From Acetatifactor muris (GTDB taxonomy: Bacteria; Bacillota; Clostridia; Lachnospirales; Lachnospiraceae), in the NCBI RefSeq assembly GCF_024623325.1, contig NZ_JANJZD010000009.1, forward strand, positions 62,001-126,000: a stretch of 64,000 bases of DNA. Reading direction: 5' to 3'. Below the pieces are notes generated by a model. The model was not told the DNA's origin and did not search any database. It worked only from the letters and a program-made list of their open reading frames with translations. The translations under genes and the position numbers were made by a program. Positions 52,108 to 61,074 of the stretch are shown piece after piece. How positions within the stretch are numbered: the stretch's first letter is position 1; the number at the start of each line of letters is the position of its first letter.

Positions 52108-52411
52108 TGCCCTCTCCATCCTTTTATTATAATTTTTGATATGTTTTTCTAATCCTATCATAACCCGACATTTATTACAACGTAATTCTGACCAAATCAT
52201 CACACCAACATAACTGCCGCTGTTTTTTGCCTCTTCATTCCTCTGAAGGCGCTTCTTACAAATCCCTCCGGCAAGTTGTCTGTGACCTGTCTGAACCGTT
52301 ATATGGAAGATTTACGAAATGCCGAAACAGATAAAGGAATCACTTGCATTTTCAGACGCAAGCGAGTAAAATAACATGTGAAAATATACATAATAAGAAA
52401 TGAGGTACAAC
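52108..52411. other. Intergenic region between pyrF and the OFA transporter
   Basis: Divergent genes flank it, so both promoters should be here, but no clear pair was found. A TAACGGTTCAGACAGG-type sequence lies at 52286-52302 (minus sense), one of a family also found at 6842, 20579 and 25518. GAGG at 52402 is the OFA gene's ribosome site. Confidence 0.5.
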
Positions 52412-53725
52412 ATGAAAAGTGAAAACAAATGGATACGCGCCGCGATTCCGGCGCTGCTGCTTCACTGCAGCATAGGTACTGTCTACTGCTGGTCCATCTT
52501 CAGCCAGGACATAGCCGATTATATCGGTTTCTCCAAAGGCGCGACGGAATGGGCCTTCAGTTTTGCCATCTTTTTCCTGGGCATGTCAGCCGCCTTCCTC
52601 GGCAATGTGGTGGAAAAGGATATCCACAAGTCCTCTCTGATTGCCGCAATCTGTTTTGCCTGCGGTATGGCCGGAACCGGCTTTTTCATCTATTACGGCG
52701 GTCAGCATCAGGGAAGCATTCTGGCCCTGGTAGGTATCTATGTCTGCTATGGATTTATCATGGGTATCGGCCTGGGCACCGGTTATCTCTCTCCGGTCAA
52801 GACACTGATGCTCTGGTTCGAGGACAGAAAAGGACTTGCCACCGGACTGGCTGTCGCCGGATTCGGCGCGGCAAAAGCCATCGCCAGCCCTATTATGCAG
52901 GCAATGCTGGACAATCTGGGCGAAGGCGGCATATACAAAATGTTCCTGATTCTTGCAGTGGTTTATTTTATTATGATGTTTGCCGGCCATCTGCTGCTGA
53001 AAAAGCCTTCCAGCTGGCATGAGCCTCAGAAAGCGGAAAAGGGCCAGGGTATGATGGCCGTCATCAAGTCCAGACCCATCACCAATTACATAGGTATCTG
53101 GCTGATGTTCTACATCAACATCACCTGCGGTCTGGCCCTGATTTCTCAGGAGAAAATGATTGTAAAGTGTATCGGACTTGCCGGTGCGGCCGGTATTATT
53201 TCCACTGTGTCTGCAATCTTCAACGCAGGCGGACGTCTGGGCTTCTCCGCGTGGGCCGATACCATGAAGGACAGAAATACCATCTATAAACTGATTTTCA
53301 TACTCTCTATCGTATTTACAGGCATTGTAATATTCACCAGCGGCATTAAGAACAGTTTTGATATTATAAGCGATGAGAGAAATATCCTGCTGACTGTCCT
53401 GGTACTGGGACTGATTTTTGTGGTAAACGCAGGTTACGGCGGAGGCTTCTCCAATGTGCCCACTCTGCTTTCCGATCACTATGGAATGGGTAATATCAGT
53501 GCCATCCACGGTCTGACCCTTTCCGCATGGGCCTTCGCAGGTCTTACAGGCAATCAGCTTGCGAACTGGATTGTGGAAACCACAGGTGCTCCCACGGAGA
53601 TACATGGCATTGAGGTCAACCCCACAGGTTACCAGAATGTATTGTATGTCACCATTGCTCTGTATATTGTATCGTTGCTGATCAGTCTGTTCCTGGTTCG
53701 TCCCGTGAAAGATCAGAAAAAATAA
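52412..53725 (+). CDS. OFA-family MFS transporter (oxalate/formate antiporter-like)
   Basis: About 437 residues from the ATG at 52412, with GAGG six bases upstream. Twelve membrane helices; the opening ALLLHCSIGTVYCWSIFSQD and the GIGLGTGYLSPVKTLMLWF loop are typical of the OFA group. The later VNAGYGGGFSNVPTLLSDHYG also matches. The group includes the oxalate/formate antiporter OxlT and monocarboxylate carriers. No oxalate decarboxylation genes lie nearby, so the substrate is open. It is a single-gene transcript with a terminator. Confidence 0.9.
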   Translation: MKSENKWIRAAIPALLLHCSIGTVYCWSIFSQDIADYIGFSKGATEWAFSFAIFFLGMSAAFLGNVVEKDIHKSSLIAAICFACGMAGTGFFIYYGGQHQGSILALVGIYVCYGFIMGIGLGTGYLSPVKTLMLWFEDRKGLATGLAVAGFGAAKAIASPIMQAMLDNLGEGGIYKMFLILAVVYFIMMFAGHLLLKKPSSWHEPQKAEKGQGMMAVIKSRPITNYIGIWLMFYINITCGLALISQEKMIVKCIGLAGAAGIISTVSAIFNAGGRLGFSAWADTMKDRNTIYKLIFILSIVFTGIVIFTSGIKNSFDIISDERNILLTVLVLGLIFVVNAGYGGGFSNVPTLLSDHYGMGNISAIHGLTLSAWAFAGLTGNQLANWIVETTGAPTEIHGIEVNPTGYQNVLYVTIALYIVSLLISLFLVRPVKDQKK

Positions 53726-53740
53726 TTGTCAGAATCGTCA

Positions 53741-53769
53741 AAAACAGGGCTGCAGCAGCCCTGTTTTTT
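53741..53769 (+). terminator. Intrinsic terminator after the OFA gene
   Basis: AACAGGGCTGC and GCAGCCCTGTT followed by T6. The A-rich left side could also serve the minus strand. Confidence 0.92.
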
Positions 53770-53805
53770 CCTGAAATTAACTTTGGATACCATTCACTTT
53801 CTTAT

Positions 53806-55755
53806 TTACATCTCCAATCCATAGGATTCAGCTTTCCACCCTTCTGCTTCCTTTACCATGGATATCCACAGATATTCCAGAGTATCCGCTGTCGCCGATG
53901 GCCTGAATTCCACCCACACATCAATTTTGTTTCCCACGGCCTGTTCTCCGATATCCGTTCCCTTTACGGCCAGAACTTCCGCTTCCTGTGCCGAGTGCCC
54001 ATCCTGTCCGTCAGGAAATACCTCCAGCTCTCCGGTATAATCAGCAGTCAGGTACTGTTTTAAAGTATCACTGTCTCCCGCCAGATATGCCTCCCAGAAT
54101 GCAAATGCCGCCTGCTCTGCCAGCTTTCCATCCTCCGACTGAGTTCCCCCGTTTTCCTTCGGCAGTATCGCAAAATTCGCCGCCACTACAGACAGAAACA
54201 ATTCAAATCCCTCAATATATTCCGGATCTGCAGGATAGGTGTAATTGAAGCACATAACCTGCTCTCCGCTTCTTCTTATATTGACATGATATATTCTGTC
54301 CGTATCCTCTTTTCGCATGATTCCATCCACATCCGTCCTGGTATATCCATTCTCCTGCAGCTGTTTTTCCACCTGTTCCCATGTACTTCCGCTGTAGTCA
54401 TTTATCCAGAACTGTACCATTTCATTAGCCTCCAGCATCCATGCATCCGGGGCATATCCTCTCCACCCTTCCACAGGAATCAACAGGCAGTAGCCGTCAC
54501 CTGTGTACAGGTTCGCCGGCTCCTCCACTTCCATACCTTCCGCAGTATAGCTGAGCACATATTCTCCATTTCCTGTATTCGTATCGTTCTCCATCTGATT
54601 GTCTGTATTTTCTCCGGGTATACCGGCAGTATCCGGTTCTTCTGTCTCTTCCGGTTTTACAGACGTCTGACTTTCATTCTCCCCGCCTTCCTTCGGCGGG
54701 TCCATCAGTACATCTTCCTGGTTTCCCATTCCGCTTTCAGTCGGGTTCATTCCGCCCTCCGCAGCCTCCGCATTCTGTGCCGATGTGGCAAAAACCAGAA
54801 CGATAAACACTACCAGCAATGCCGCTGCACTGACAGCCGCATAAGTCACTTTCTTATATTTCATAATTGATTTTATCCTTTCTTCAATGGCATTTTTACT
54901 AAATCCGTTATAAAGAGGCATCAGAACACTCTTTTTCTCCTCCATCCCAATCAGTGTCATGGCATATCCCGCCCTTGCCTGTTCTCCAAAACGGCGCAGA
55001 ACACCCGCATCACATGCAAGTTCAATATCTCTGTTGAGCAATGCCGCCATCAGCCAAACCAGAGGGTTAAACCAATGCATACACAGTACCACCAGCATCA
55101 TCAGCTTCATCACCGCATCATAATGGCAAATGTGCACATATTCATGTTGAAGAACATATTCCAGCTCTCTACGTTCCTCCCATACAATTCTCTCCGGCAG
55201 CAGAATCACCGGCCTGATGATCCCGTAAGTCAGCGGAGCAACAATTCCGCGTGCCCGCCTGACGGAAATAAATCTTCCTCTTCTGCGACTGCTCAGCCAC
55301 TGGCACACCCAGGCGCTTTCCACCAGAACAGCCCTTCGAAACTTTCTCATGCAGCGAATATACGCCGTCGCAAAAAACAGAACGCACAGAAGCACACCTA
55401 TACACCAGACAATGAAAAATACCGGAATGCCTTTCTCATCAGGCATTGCAGCCATTCCCTCTCCCGAAACAAAGTTCTGTATTCCATCCCAGGCAGGCAG
55501 CTCACCGGCCGGTGCCGCACCTCCAGGCATCCCCTGGACAGCATTGCCGGCTATGAATGTACCTGTCTCCTTTTGCAGAAAAGAATACACACTGAATATG
55601 GAAGAAAAGGAAAAAGGAAGCAGCAGGCGTACCATCGCAATTCCCCATAAAATGGGAAATGTTCTTCTGGGCAGCTTATTCCGCAGCAGTGCTCTAGCCA
55701 TCAGTATCACCAATATCAGAATCCCTCCGTAAAGACTTCTCTGCATCAGTCCCAT
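53806..55755 (-). CDS. BlaR1/M56-family membrane metallopeptidase with a non-PBP sensor
   Basis: About 649 residues from the ATG at 55755 (GGGAGG nine bases upstream; 7 bp after the blaI stop). The N-terminal half has four helices and the M56 zinc motif HEYVHICHYD near residue 202, with the later Glu in NRDIELACDAGVL. After the helix at about 315-335 comes an acidic linker and a sensor of about 250 residues. It does not contain the penicillin-binding Ser-x-x-Lys fold of classical BlaR1, but an NTF2-like segment (FWEAYLAGDSDTLKQYL) instead. It should cleave or trigger loss of the partner BlaI repressor. Confidence 0.87.
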   Translation of the reverse strand: MGLMQRSLYGGILILVILMARALLRNKLPRRTFPILWGIAMVRLLLPFSFSSIFSVYSFLQKETGTFIAGNAVQGMPGGAAPAGELPAWDGIQNFVSGEGMAAMPDEKGIPVFFIVWCIGVLLCVLFFATAYIRCMRKFRRAVLVESAWVCQWLSSRRRGRFISVRRARGIVAPLTYGIIRPVILLPERIVWEERRELEYVLQHEYVHICHYDAVMKLMMLVVLCMHWFNPLVWLMAALLNRDIELACDAGVLRRFGEQARAGYAMTLIGMEEKKSVLMPLYNGFSKNAIEERIKSIMKYKKVTYAAVSAAALLVVFIVLVFATSAQNAEAAEGGMNPTESGMGNQEDVLMDPPKEGGENESQTSVKPEETEEPDTAGIPGENTDNQMENDTNTGNGEYVLSYTAEGMEVEEPANLYTGDGYCLLIPVEGWRGYAPDAWMLEANEMVQFWINDYSGSTWEQVEKQLQENGYTRTDVDGIMRKEDTDRIYHVNIRRSGEQVMCFNYTYPADPEYIEGFELFLSVVAANFAILPKENGGTQSEDGKLAEQAAFAFWEAYLAGDSDTLKQYLTADYTGELEVFPDGQDGHSAQEAEVLAVKGTDIGEQAVGNKIDVWVEFRPSATADTLEYLWISMVKEAEGWKAESYGLEM

Positions 55756-55762
55756 GCCGCTT

Positions 55763-56122
55763 CTACCTCCCTTCTTCCACAATCTTTTTCAGTCTGTCGA
55801 TCTGGTCCGGGGAAAGTTTTTTCCTGCTCAGCAGCGAGGCGAACAGCATATCCGTCGAACCTTCATAAATTCTGTCAATCAGTTCATCTGTCTCCGCCGC
55901 CTGCACTTCCTCCCTGGAAATCAGCGCATGACACAGAAAATTCGGTTCCTGGCGTTCAATGGCTCCTTTCCCGATACATTTCTTGATTACGGTATAGGTG
56001 GTATTAATATTCCAGCCTGTCTCTTCATTTAAAATGTCTGAGATGCGTTTCGCAGTGGTGTCGCCTTCTCTCCAGAGTACATTCATGACTTTCAGCTCCG
56101 AGTCAAAAAGTTTGATGTTCAT
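55763..56122 (-). CDS. blaI: BlaI/MecI-family repressor
   Basis: A 119-residue winged-helix repressor: LFDSELKVMNVLWREGDTTA at the start, WNINTTYTVIKKCIGKGAI as recognition helix, and the C-terminal dimer region with SREEVQAAETDELIDRIYEG. It precedes the M56 peptidase gene by 7 bp. Three dyads with the core ACTAT...ATAGT lie in its own promoter at 56177-56244, so it is probably autoregulated. No beta-lactamase gene is present in the window. Confidence 0.93.
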   Translation of the reverse strand: MNIKLFDSELKVMNVLWREGDTTAKRISDILNEETGWNINTTYTVIKKCIGKGAIERQEPNFLCHALISREEVQAAETDELIDRIYEGSTDMLFASLLSRKKLSPDQIDRLKKIVEEGR

Positions 56123-56176
56123 CCTGATTCCTCCTGAAATCTATGACCGGAAAGTTGTTTCTTTTCCGGAAATCAT

Positions 56177-56244
56177 ACTATTGCAATAGTTTGTGGTTTT
56201 ATACTATCACAGTAGTTTTATTGTGTCAATACTATTCTGATAGT
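56177..56244. promoter_or_regulatory. blaI promoter with three operator dyads
   Basis: ACTATTGCAATAGT (56177-56190, perfect), ACTATCACAGTAGT (56203-56216) and ACTATTCTGATAGT (56231-56244), spaced 26 and 28 bp. The minus-strand promoter TTGACA (56229-56224), 17 bp, TAGTAT (56206-56201) is woven among them: the middle dyad covers the -10, the third sits at the -35. Confidence 0.8.
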
Positions 56245-56329
56245 TTTGAGATAGAATCTGCGATTCATTTATAAAGGGACAATCTCCTGCAAAAGCTTTG
56301 TGAACGAAACGCGAAGATACTTGCTCTCT

Positions 56330-56371
56330 AAAAAAAGAAGCCGACTTCTCCTGGAGAGAAATCAGCTTCTT
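56330..56371 (-). terminator. Intrinsic terminator after secDF
   Basis: On the minus strand AGAAGCTGATTTCTC pairs with GAGAAGTCGGCTTCT, followed by T7. Confidence 0.88.
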
Positions 56372-56394
56372 TATATCTTTCGGCAATGTTTCCT

Positions 56395-58656
56395 TTATTT
56401 TTCTTTTTTCTTCGGCACAAATTTTATCCGCAGCAGATACCACAGGCTTCCCGCCAGGCAGATGGAAGAATAAGCGCCACAGATAATTCCTACCATCAAC
56501 GGCAGAGCAAAATCCCGGATACTGGTAACACCCAGGATATACAGCACGGCTACCATGATAAATGTGGTCAGGGAAGTAAAAATACTTCTTGACATGGTCT
56601 GGGTAATACTCTTGTCCACAATTTCCCTGAGATCATCCTTATGGGTCATACTCCGCATGTTTTCGCGAATACGGTCGAAGATAACGATAGTGGCATTGAT
56701 GGAATACCCCACAATGGTCAGCATACAGGCCACAAAGGTATTGCTCACAGATACACGGGCCGCCGCATAGAAGGCAAGCACCACCAGCACATCATGAAGC
56801 AGAGCAACAATACTGCTGACACCAAACCGAATATCGCTGAATCGGATTCGGATGTAAATCAGCATAAAGACAATGGCAACCACCACTGCAATTATCGTAT
56901 CTGATTTCATCTCATCACTGATGGTGGAGCTGATCGTCTCCGAAGTAATCATATTTTCAGCCACACCGAATTTATCGACAAACATCTGATTTAATTTTGT
57001 TCTCTGGTCAATATTCAGCGATGTGGTTTTAAAAATAACTTCGTTGGAGTCCTGCACAGTCTGTATCTGAACGGCACTGCCGGTAATCTCTTCGATAAAA
57101 GGAACTACATCCGCATTGGCCTTCTCCAGGGTCATGGCCTCCTGGAAAGTAACTGTGGTAGCCGTGCCGCCTTTGAATTCCAGACTATAGTTCAGCGCAT
57201 CTCCACCGCCCGCTTTATTCACGCCCATCACGATAAAGCCCGCCGCAATCACCGCTACAGATATGCCGAAAAATACAGCTTTTCTGGAAAGGATATTCAA
57301 TACCTTATGTTCTTTTCCCATACCATAAAGCTTTTCGCTCTTCAGACCCAGCGCATAAAAAGCATACAGCAGATATCTGGTTACCACCAGCGCCGTGAAC
57401 ATGGAAAGCACAATGCCAAGGGCCAGCGTCTGCGCGAAGCCCTTCACTGTTCCAGGCCCCAGCCAAAGCAGAACGCCCGCCGCAATCAGAGTTGTAATGT
57501 TTCCGTCAATAATAGCGGATAATGCTTTGTCGAAACCGATTTTAACAGCATTTCTCACCGTTTTCCCAGCAGCCAGTTCTTCCCGGATACGAGCGAAAAT
57601 AATCACATTGGCGTCTACCGCCATACCGATGGAAAGAATGATACCTGCCACACCTGACAGTGTCAGTGTCATGTCAAAACCATTCAGAAGCAGAATCACC
57701 AGAGCCACATAAGCCAGCAGACCGATAGCCGAAGCCACACCCGGAAGCAGATAAACCACAATCATAAATACCATGACAATCGCCAGACCAATGGCTCCTG
57801 CCTTCAGACTGGTATCAATCGCTTCCACTCCCAGCTGCGCTCCTACTACTTTCGAATGCAGCTCTTCCAGTTCCAGCCTCAGACCACCGATACGGATAGT
57901 AGAAGCCAGGCTCTCCGCCCGCTCATAGGACTCCATGGGAGAAATCTGTGCGCTTCCGTCCGTAATCACTGCATTTACACTGGGCGCGCTGATAATATTT
58001 CCGTCATAATAAATGGCAAGACTTTCATTTTTGTCAAAAGCGTTCTGGGTTGCCTGCGTAAATTTGGCAGTTCCTTCCTCTGTCATGGTCAGGCTTACCA
58101 CGAACTCGGACCCCATATTCGTCTGTATGGTCCCTGCACTGGCACTGCCCACATCTGTACCCTGTACCAGAATGGAGCCATCCTCCAGAAGCTGCTCTAT
58201 TGGCTTGTGCAGCACATAACCAATTCCATAAGTGCCGTCTGCATTCTGAACCGACTGCTGACTGTAATTTATATTCCCATCCGGGTCAGTCTGAGAAATA
58301 AAATACAATGCACCGGGTCTGCCCAGATCCTGCAGAATCGTATTGGCATCACTGACTCCGGGAATCTCAATATTGATTCTGTCGGAACCTTCCTGATACA
58401 CAATTGCCTCCGTGCTGTATCCCTCCACACGCTTCTGCAGCTTCGCAATAGTGTCAGCCATATCCGTGGCACTGGGTTCTTCCTCTCCCACCACCTGATA
58501 GGTGATGCTGACACCGCCTGCCAGGTCCAGCCCCAGATTGATGTCCGATGCGCTTCCGCTTCCGTCCGCATCCGTTCCGGCAATGTCGATGTATGTGACA
58601 CCTGCCAGAACTACGAAAATGCAAAGCAGTATCGCTATCGCTCTGTTTTTCTTCAT
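56395..58656 (-). CDS. secDF: Protein translocase SecDF, fused SecD and SecF
   Basis: A 753-residue fusion. SecD part about 1-440: signal anchor, LGLDLAGGVSITYQV, the TETIRIGGLRLELEELHS-like end of P1 (here STIRIGGLRLELEEL), then helices with GVAGIILSIGMAVDANVIIF. SecF part about 455-753: LEFKGGTATTVTF and the GYSINATIVIFDRIRENMR motif. It uses the proton gradient to pull secreted proteins out of SecYEG. AGGAGG before the ATG. It follows the SCIFF maturase, the common order in clostridia (YajC absent here). Confidence 0.95.
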   Translation of the reverse strand: MKKNRAIAILLCIFVVLAGVTYIDIAGTDADGSGSASDINLGLDLAGGVSITYQVVGEEEPSATDMADTIAKLQKRVEGYSTEAIVYQEGSDRINIEIPGVSDANTILQDLGRPGALYFISQTDPDGNINYSQQSVQNADGTYGIGYVLHKPIEQLLEDGSILVQGTDVGSASAGTIQTNMGSEFVVSLTMTEEGTAKFTQATQNAFDKNESLAIYYDGNIISAPSVNAVITDGSAQISPMESYERAESLASTIRIGGLRLELEELHSKVVGAQLGVEAIDTSLKAGAIGLAIVMVFMIVVYLLPGVASAIGLLAYVALVILLLNGFDMTLTLSGVAGIILSIGMAVDANVIIFARIREELAAGKTVRNAVKIGFDKALSAIIDGNITTLIAAGVLLWLGPGTVKGFAQTLALGIVLSMFTALVVTRYLLYAFYALGLKSEKLYGMGKEHKVLNILSRKAVFFGISVAVIAAGFIVMGVNKAGGGDALNYSLEFKGGTATTVTFQEAMTLEKANADVVPFIEEITGSAVQIQTVQDSNEVIFKTTSLNIDQRTKLNQMFVDKFGVAENMITSETISSTISDEMKSDTIIAVVVAIVFMLIYIRIRFSDIRFGVSSIVALLHDVLVVLAFYAAARVSVSNTFVACMLTIVGYSINATIVIFDRIRENMRSMTHKDDLREIVDKSITQTMSRSIFTSLTTFIMVAVLYILGVTSIRDFALPLMVGIICGAYSSICLAGSLWYLLRIKFVPKKKEK

Positions 58657-58695
58657 GTCTTTTCCTCCTGATTAAAGTTCCGTACAAGCCCTGAC

Positions 58696-58756
58696 AGTAC
58701 CCGACTCCCACATAGAATTTCCGGCCGTAAGTACGTCCGTATATTCTATGGGTACT
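58696..58756. repeat. Hairpin between the SCIFF maturase gene and secDF
   Basis: Nested arms AGTACCC/GGGTACT and ATAGAAT/ATTCTAT, 14 bp in all, with a 9-nt bulge on one side and a 24-nt loop. No T run follows, so it is not a clear terminator; it may be a processing or stabilising element in the shared message. Confidence 0.55.
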
Positions 58757-58794
58757 GCTTCGGACAGATACTGTTTTAAGTTCCGCCTCTGCTT

Positions 58795-60180
58795 TTATAA
58801 ATCCGCCTCTGCCACTTTCAGCATGATTGCACATTCCACGCGTTTCCGCTGGAGTTCGCAGCCCACATCATAAGCATCGTTGATATTGCCGTGAAAATTA
58901 TAGGAATTGGCCGCACATCCGCCGCTGCAGTAGAATTTGGCAAAACATTTTTTACATTTATTCTTCGAGTATACATTGCAGCATTTGAATTCGTCCCGGA
59001 TGTCCTCCCTGAGAATCCCCTCCTCCACATTTCCCATGAGGAATTTCTCATTTCCCACGAACTGGTGGCAGGGATACAGGTCTCCCCAGGGTGTCACTGC
59101 CAGGTATTCCGTGCCGGAACCGCAGCCGGAAAGCCGCTTTGCCACACAGGGGCCCCCCTCCAGATCTATCATAAAATGGAAAAAGTTAAAACCCTTTCCC
59201 TCTTTTCTGCGCTTTATCATTTCCACTGCCAATCTGTCATATTCTTCCCTCAGCTGTGGAATATCAGACTCTCTGATGGCATAATCATCCTCCGGCCCGG
59301 CCACCACCGGCTCCACGGAAATCTGCTGAAAGCCCAGATCCGCCAGGTGCAGCACATCCTTCGAGAAGTCCAGATTATTGCGGGTAAATGTACCACGGAC
59401 ATAATACCTGGTCTGTCCTCTGCTCTCTGCCACCTTCTGAAACTTGGGAACAATCAGTTCATAGCTGCCCTGACCGCCGCGGAAGGGGCGCATGGTATCG
59501 TTAATTTCCTTCCGGCCGTCTATACTCAGCACAATATTGGCCATTTCCCGATTTGCGAATTCCAGAATCTCATCATTCAGAAGCACCCCGTTCGTCGTCA
59601 GCGTGAAACGAAATTTTTTGTGAAAGGGTTCTTCCAGGCTTCTGCCGTATTCCACCAGCTCCTTTACCACCTGCCAGTTCATCAGGGGCTCTCCGCCGAA
59701 AAAGTCCACTTCCAGATTCGTCCGGTTTCCGGAATTTTCCACCAGGAAATCCAGTGCCCTTTTTCCCACTTCAAAGCTCATCAGCGCCCGTCTGCCGTGA
59801 TACTCTCCCTCTTCCGCAAAGCAGTATCTGCACGCGAGATTACAATCGTGAGCGATATGAAGGCACAGAGCCTTTACCACGGTCTGGCGCTTTTTAAAAT
59901 CATACACATAATTTTCATAGACATCCGGTGCAAACAGCTGCCCCTCCGCCTCCAGTGCCAGCACTTCCTCCAGCGCCTCTTCCAGCTCCGCCCTGTCATA
60001 GGGGAGAATATCCAGATTCAGCACCGCCATCCTGAGCGTGTCGGCATCTTTGATTCCTTCCTTTATAAGAGGCTCAACTACCTGAATCATATCATAGACA
60101 ATTTCATCCACCACATGAATGGAACCGCTGTTCACGTCCATTACAATGTTATACCCATTGCTTTTAAACTGGTGTATCAC
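58795..60180 (-). CDS. SCIFF peptide maturase, radical SAM thioether-forming enzyme
   Basis: A 461-residue radical SAM/SPASM enzyme from a GTG at 60180 (AAAGGA nine bases upstream). The [4Fe-4S] SAM site is CNLACRYCF near residue 115 with FFGGEPLMNW after it. A RRE-like N-terminal part (residues 1-85) precedes it. The C-terminal SPASM region has a Cys-rich block (CKKCFAKFYCSGGCAANSYN). It matches the maturase of the SCIFF family (CteB-like), which makes Cys-to-alpha-carbon thioethers. The SCIFF precursor is encoded 80 bp upstream. Confidence 0.94.
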   Translation of the reverse strand: MIHQFKSNGYNIVMDVNSGSIHVVDEIVYDMIQVVEPLIKEGIKDADTLRMAVLNLDILPYDRAELEEALEEVLALEAEGQLFAPDVYENYVYDFKKRQTVVKALCLHIAHDCNLACRYCFAEEGEYHGRRALMSFEVGKRALDFLVENSGNRTNLEVDFFGGEPLMNWQVVKELVEYGRSLEEPFHKKFRFTLTTNGVLLNDEILEFANREMANIVLSIDGRKEINDTMRPFRGGQGSYELIVPKFQKVAESRGQTRYYVRGTFTRNNLDFSKDVLHLADLGFQQISVEPVVAGPEDDYAIRESDIPQLREEYDRLAVEMIKRRKEGKGFNFFHFMIDLEGGPCVAKRLSGCGSGTEYLAVTPWGDLYPCHQFVGNEKFLMGNVEEGILREDIRDEFKCCNVYSKNKCKKCFAKFYCSGGCAANSYNFHGNINDAYDVGCELQRKRVECAIMLKVAEADL

Positions 60181-60261
60181 TTAAATTTTCCTTTCCGTAC
60201 ACAAAGTGCAAGCAGCGAGAAATCACTGCTTGCACTGTTCTTTTCCTTTTTGCCTCTGTCA

Positions 60262-60405
60262 CTATCTGGCGTTCTCACAGCTCTGGTTGCCTACCGTACA
60301 GGAAGTCTTGCAGGCAGACTGGCAGGATGTCTGGCACTCACCACAGCCGCCCTTCTTCATGGACTCCTTCAAATTTCTGGTTATCAAGGTCTTAATGTGC
60401 TTCAT
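60262..60405 (-). CDS. SCIFF ranthipeptide precursor (six Cys in forty-five)
   Basis: A 47-residue peptide, too short for a routine gene caller. Its leader is MKHIKTLITRNLKESMKK and its core GGCGECQTSCQSACKTSC, then TVGNQSCENAR. It has exactly six cysteines and the family leader. AGGAG lies about nine bases before the ATG and a predicted promoter is at 60478-60505. The downstream maturase should link its cysteines. SCIFF peptides are conserved in Clostridia, with a role that is still unclear. Confidence 0.96.
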   Translation of the reverse strand: MKHIKTLITRNLKESMKKGGCGECQTSCQSACKTSCTVGNQSCENAR

Positions 60406-60477
60406 ATCGTACACTCTCCTTATCTTTTTATTTCAGTTCCGTATCTCCCTGACTGATCCCATCAGGAAACTTTATGT

Positions 60478-60505
60478 AGTATATCATAAAATGAGTATTT
60501 GTAAA
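60478..60505 (-). promoter_or_regulatory. Predicted promoter of the SCIFF gene
   Basis: TTTACA (60505-60500), a 16-bp spacer and TATACT (60483-60478) on the minus strand, just after the TIGR04086 gene. Confidence 0.55.
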
Positions 60506-60522
60506 AGGGTTTTTTCAAAATT

Positions 60523-60909
60523 TTAGCTCATCATGCCTCCCAGCATACCGCCTCCCGCGCACAATGCAAATGTGGTGAAAAAGGAATTTCCAATCTGAAT
60601 ATTTCCTTTTCCCACACACAGAGAGACCACTGTCAGTATCAGGAAATACGCACCGCCCATCACCAGTCCCCATAAGAATCTGCGGCTGCCCATCTTCTTT
60701 CCCGTGACAAAGCCTCCGAAAAATGTTGCAGCTACATAAATCACAATGATGGCGACGGAGACAACCTTCTCGTTCAACCCCAGCTTATACAGCAAAAACG
60801 CCAGCACCGCAAGCAACACTCCCGTAAGTATGTACGAAAAAAGGAGGCTCTTCAGCAAGAATGCCGCAGGGATTCCTTCCTTATCTGAATTGCGTTCCAT
60901 ACGTTCCAT
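60523..60909 (-). CDS. TIGR04086-family membrane protein
   Basis: A 128-residue protein with four hydrophobic helices (about 18-42, 48-70, 80-100, 105-125), including VIYVAATFFGGFVTGKKMGSR and ending ALCAGGGMLGGMMS. This family is found next to SCIFF genes in Clostridia, and here it is directly upstream. Its role is unknown; export or membrane support of the peptide is only suggested by position. AGGGGG four bases before the ATG. Confidence 0.87.
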   Translation of the reverse strand: MERMERNSDKEGIPAAFLLKSLLFSYILTGVLLAVLAFLLYKLGLNEKVVSVAIIVIYVAATFFGGFVTGKKMGSRRFLWGLVMGGAYFLILTVVSLCVGKGNIQIGNSFFTTFALCAGGGMLGGMMS

Positions 60910-60977
60910 CTTTCCCCCTGTCCGACCTGAAAGTCTATAAACTTTTTATAAAATCATATGCACTCCAGTCCAAAAAC

Positions 60978-61006
60978 TTGACAACCGGCTCCATATTATG
61001 TATATT
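60978..61006 (+). promoter_or_regulatory. Promoter of the CNNM/CorC-like gene
   Basis: TTGACA (60978-60983), a 17-bp spacer and TATATT (61001-61006). Confidence 0.7.
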
Positions 61007-61037
61007 TACTTCATAGCCAAGGCGCTATACTATTACT

Positions 61038-61051
61038 ATGGCAGCTGCCAT
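61038..61051. promoter_or_regulatory. Perfect 14-bp palindrome in the CorC-gene leader
   Basis: ATGGCAGCTGCCAT, about 25 bp after the predicted transcription start and 9 bp before the ribosome site GGAG. It could be an operator or a short mRNA stem near the ribosome site. Confidence 0.5.
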
Positions 61052-61074
61052 AAATGCAAAGGAGTGATTTTTTT

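Noticed and set aside
56207..56443. 78-codon minus-strand ORF overlapping the blaI operators
   Set aside because: It overlaps the secDF terminator and the operator region and has no ribosome site.
58891..60456. 521-codon plus-strand ORF opposite the SCIFF maturase
   Set aside because: Antisense shadow; it has no ribosome site or family motifs, and the opposite strand encodes clear radical SAM motifs.
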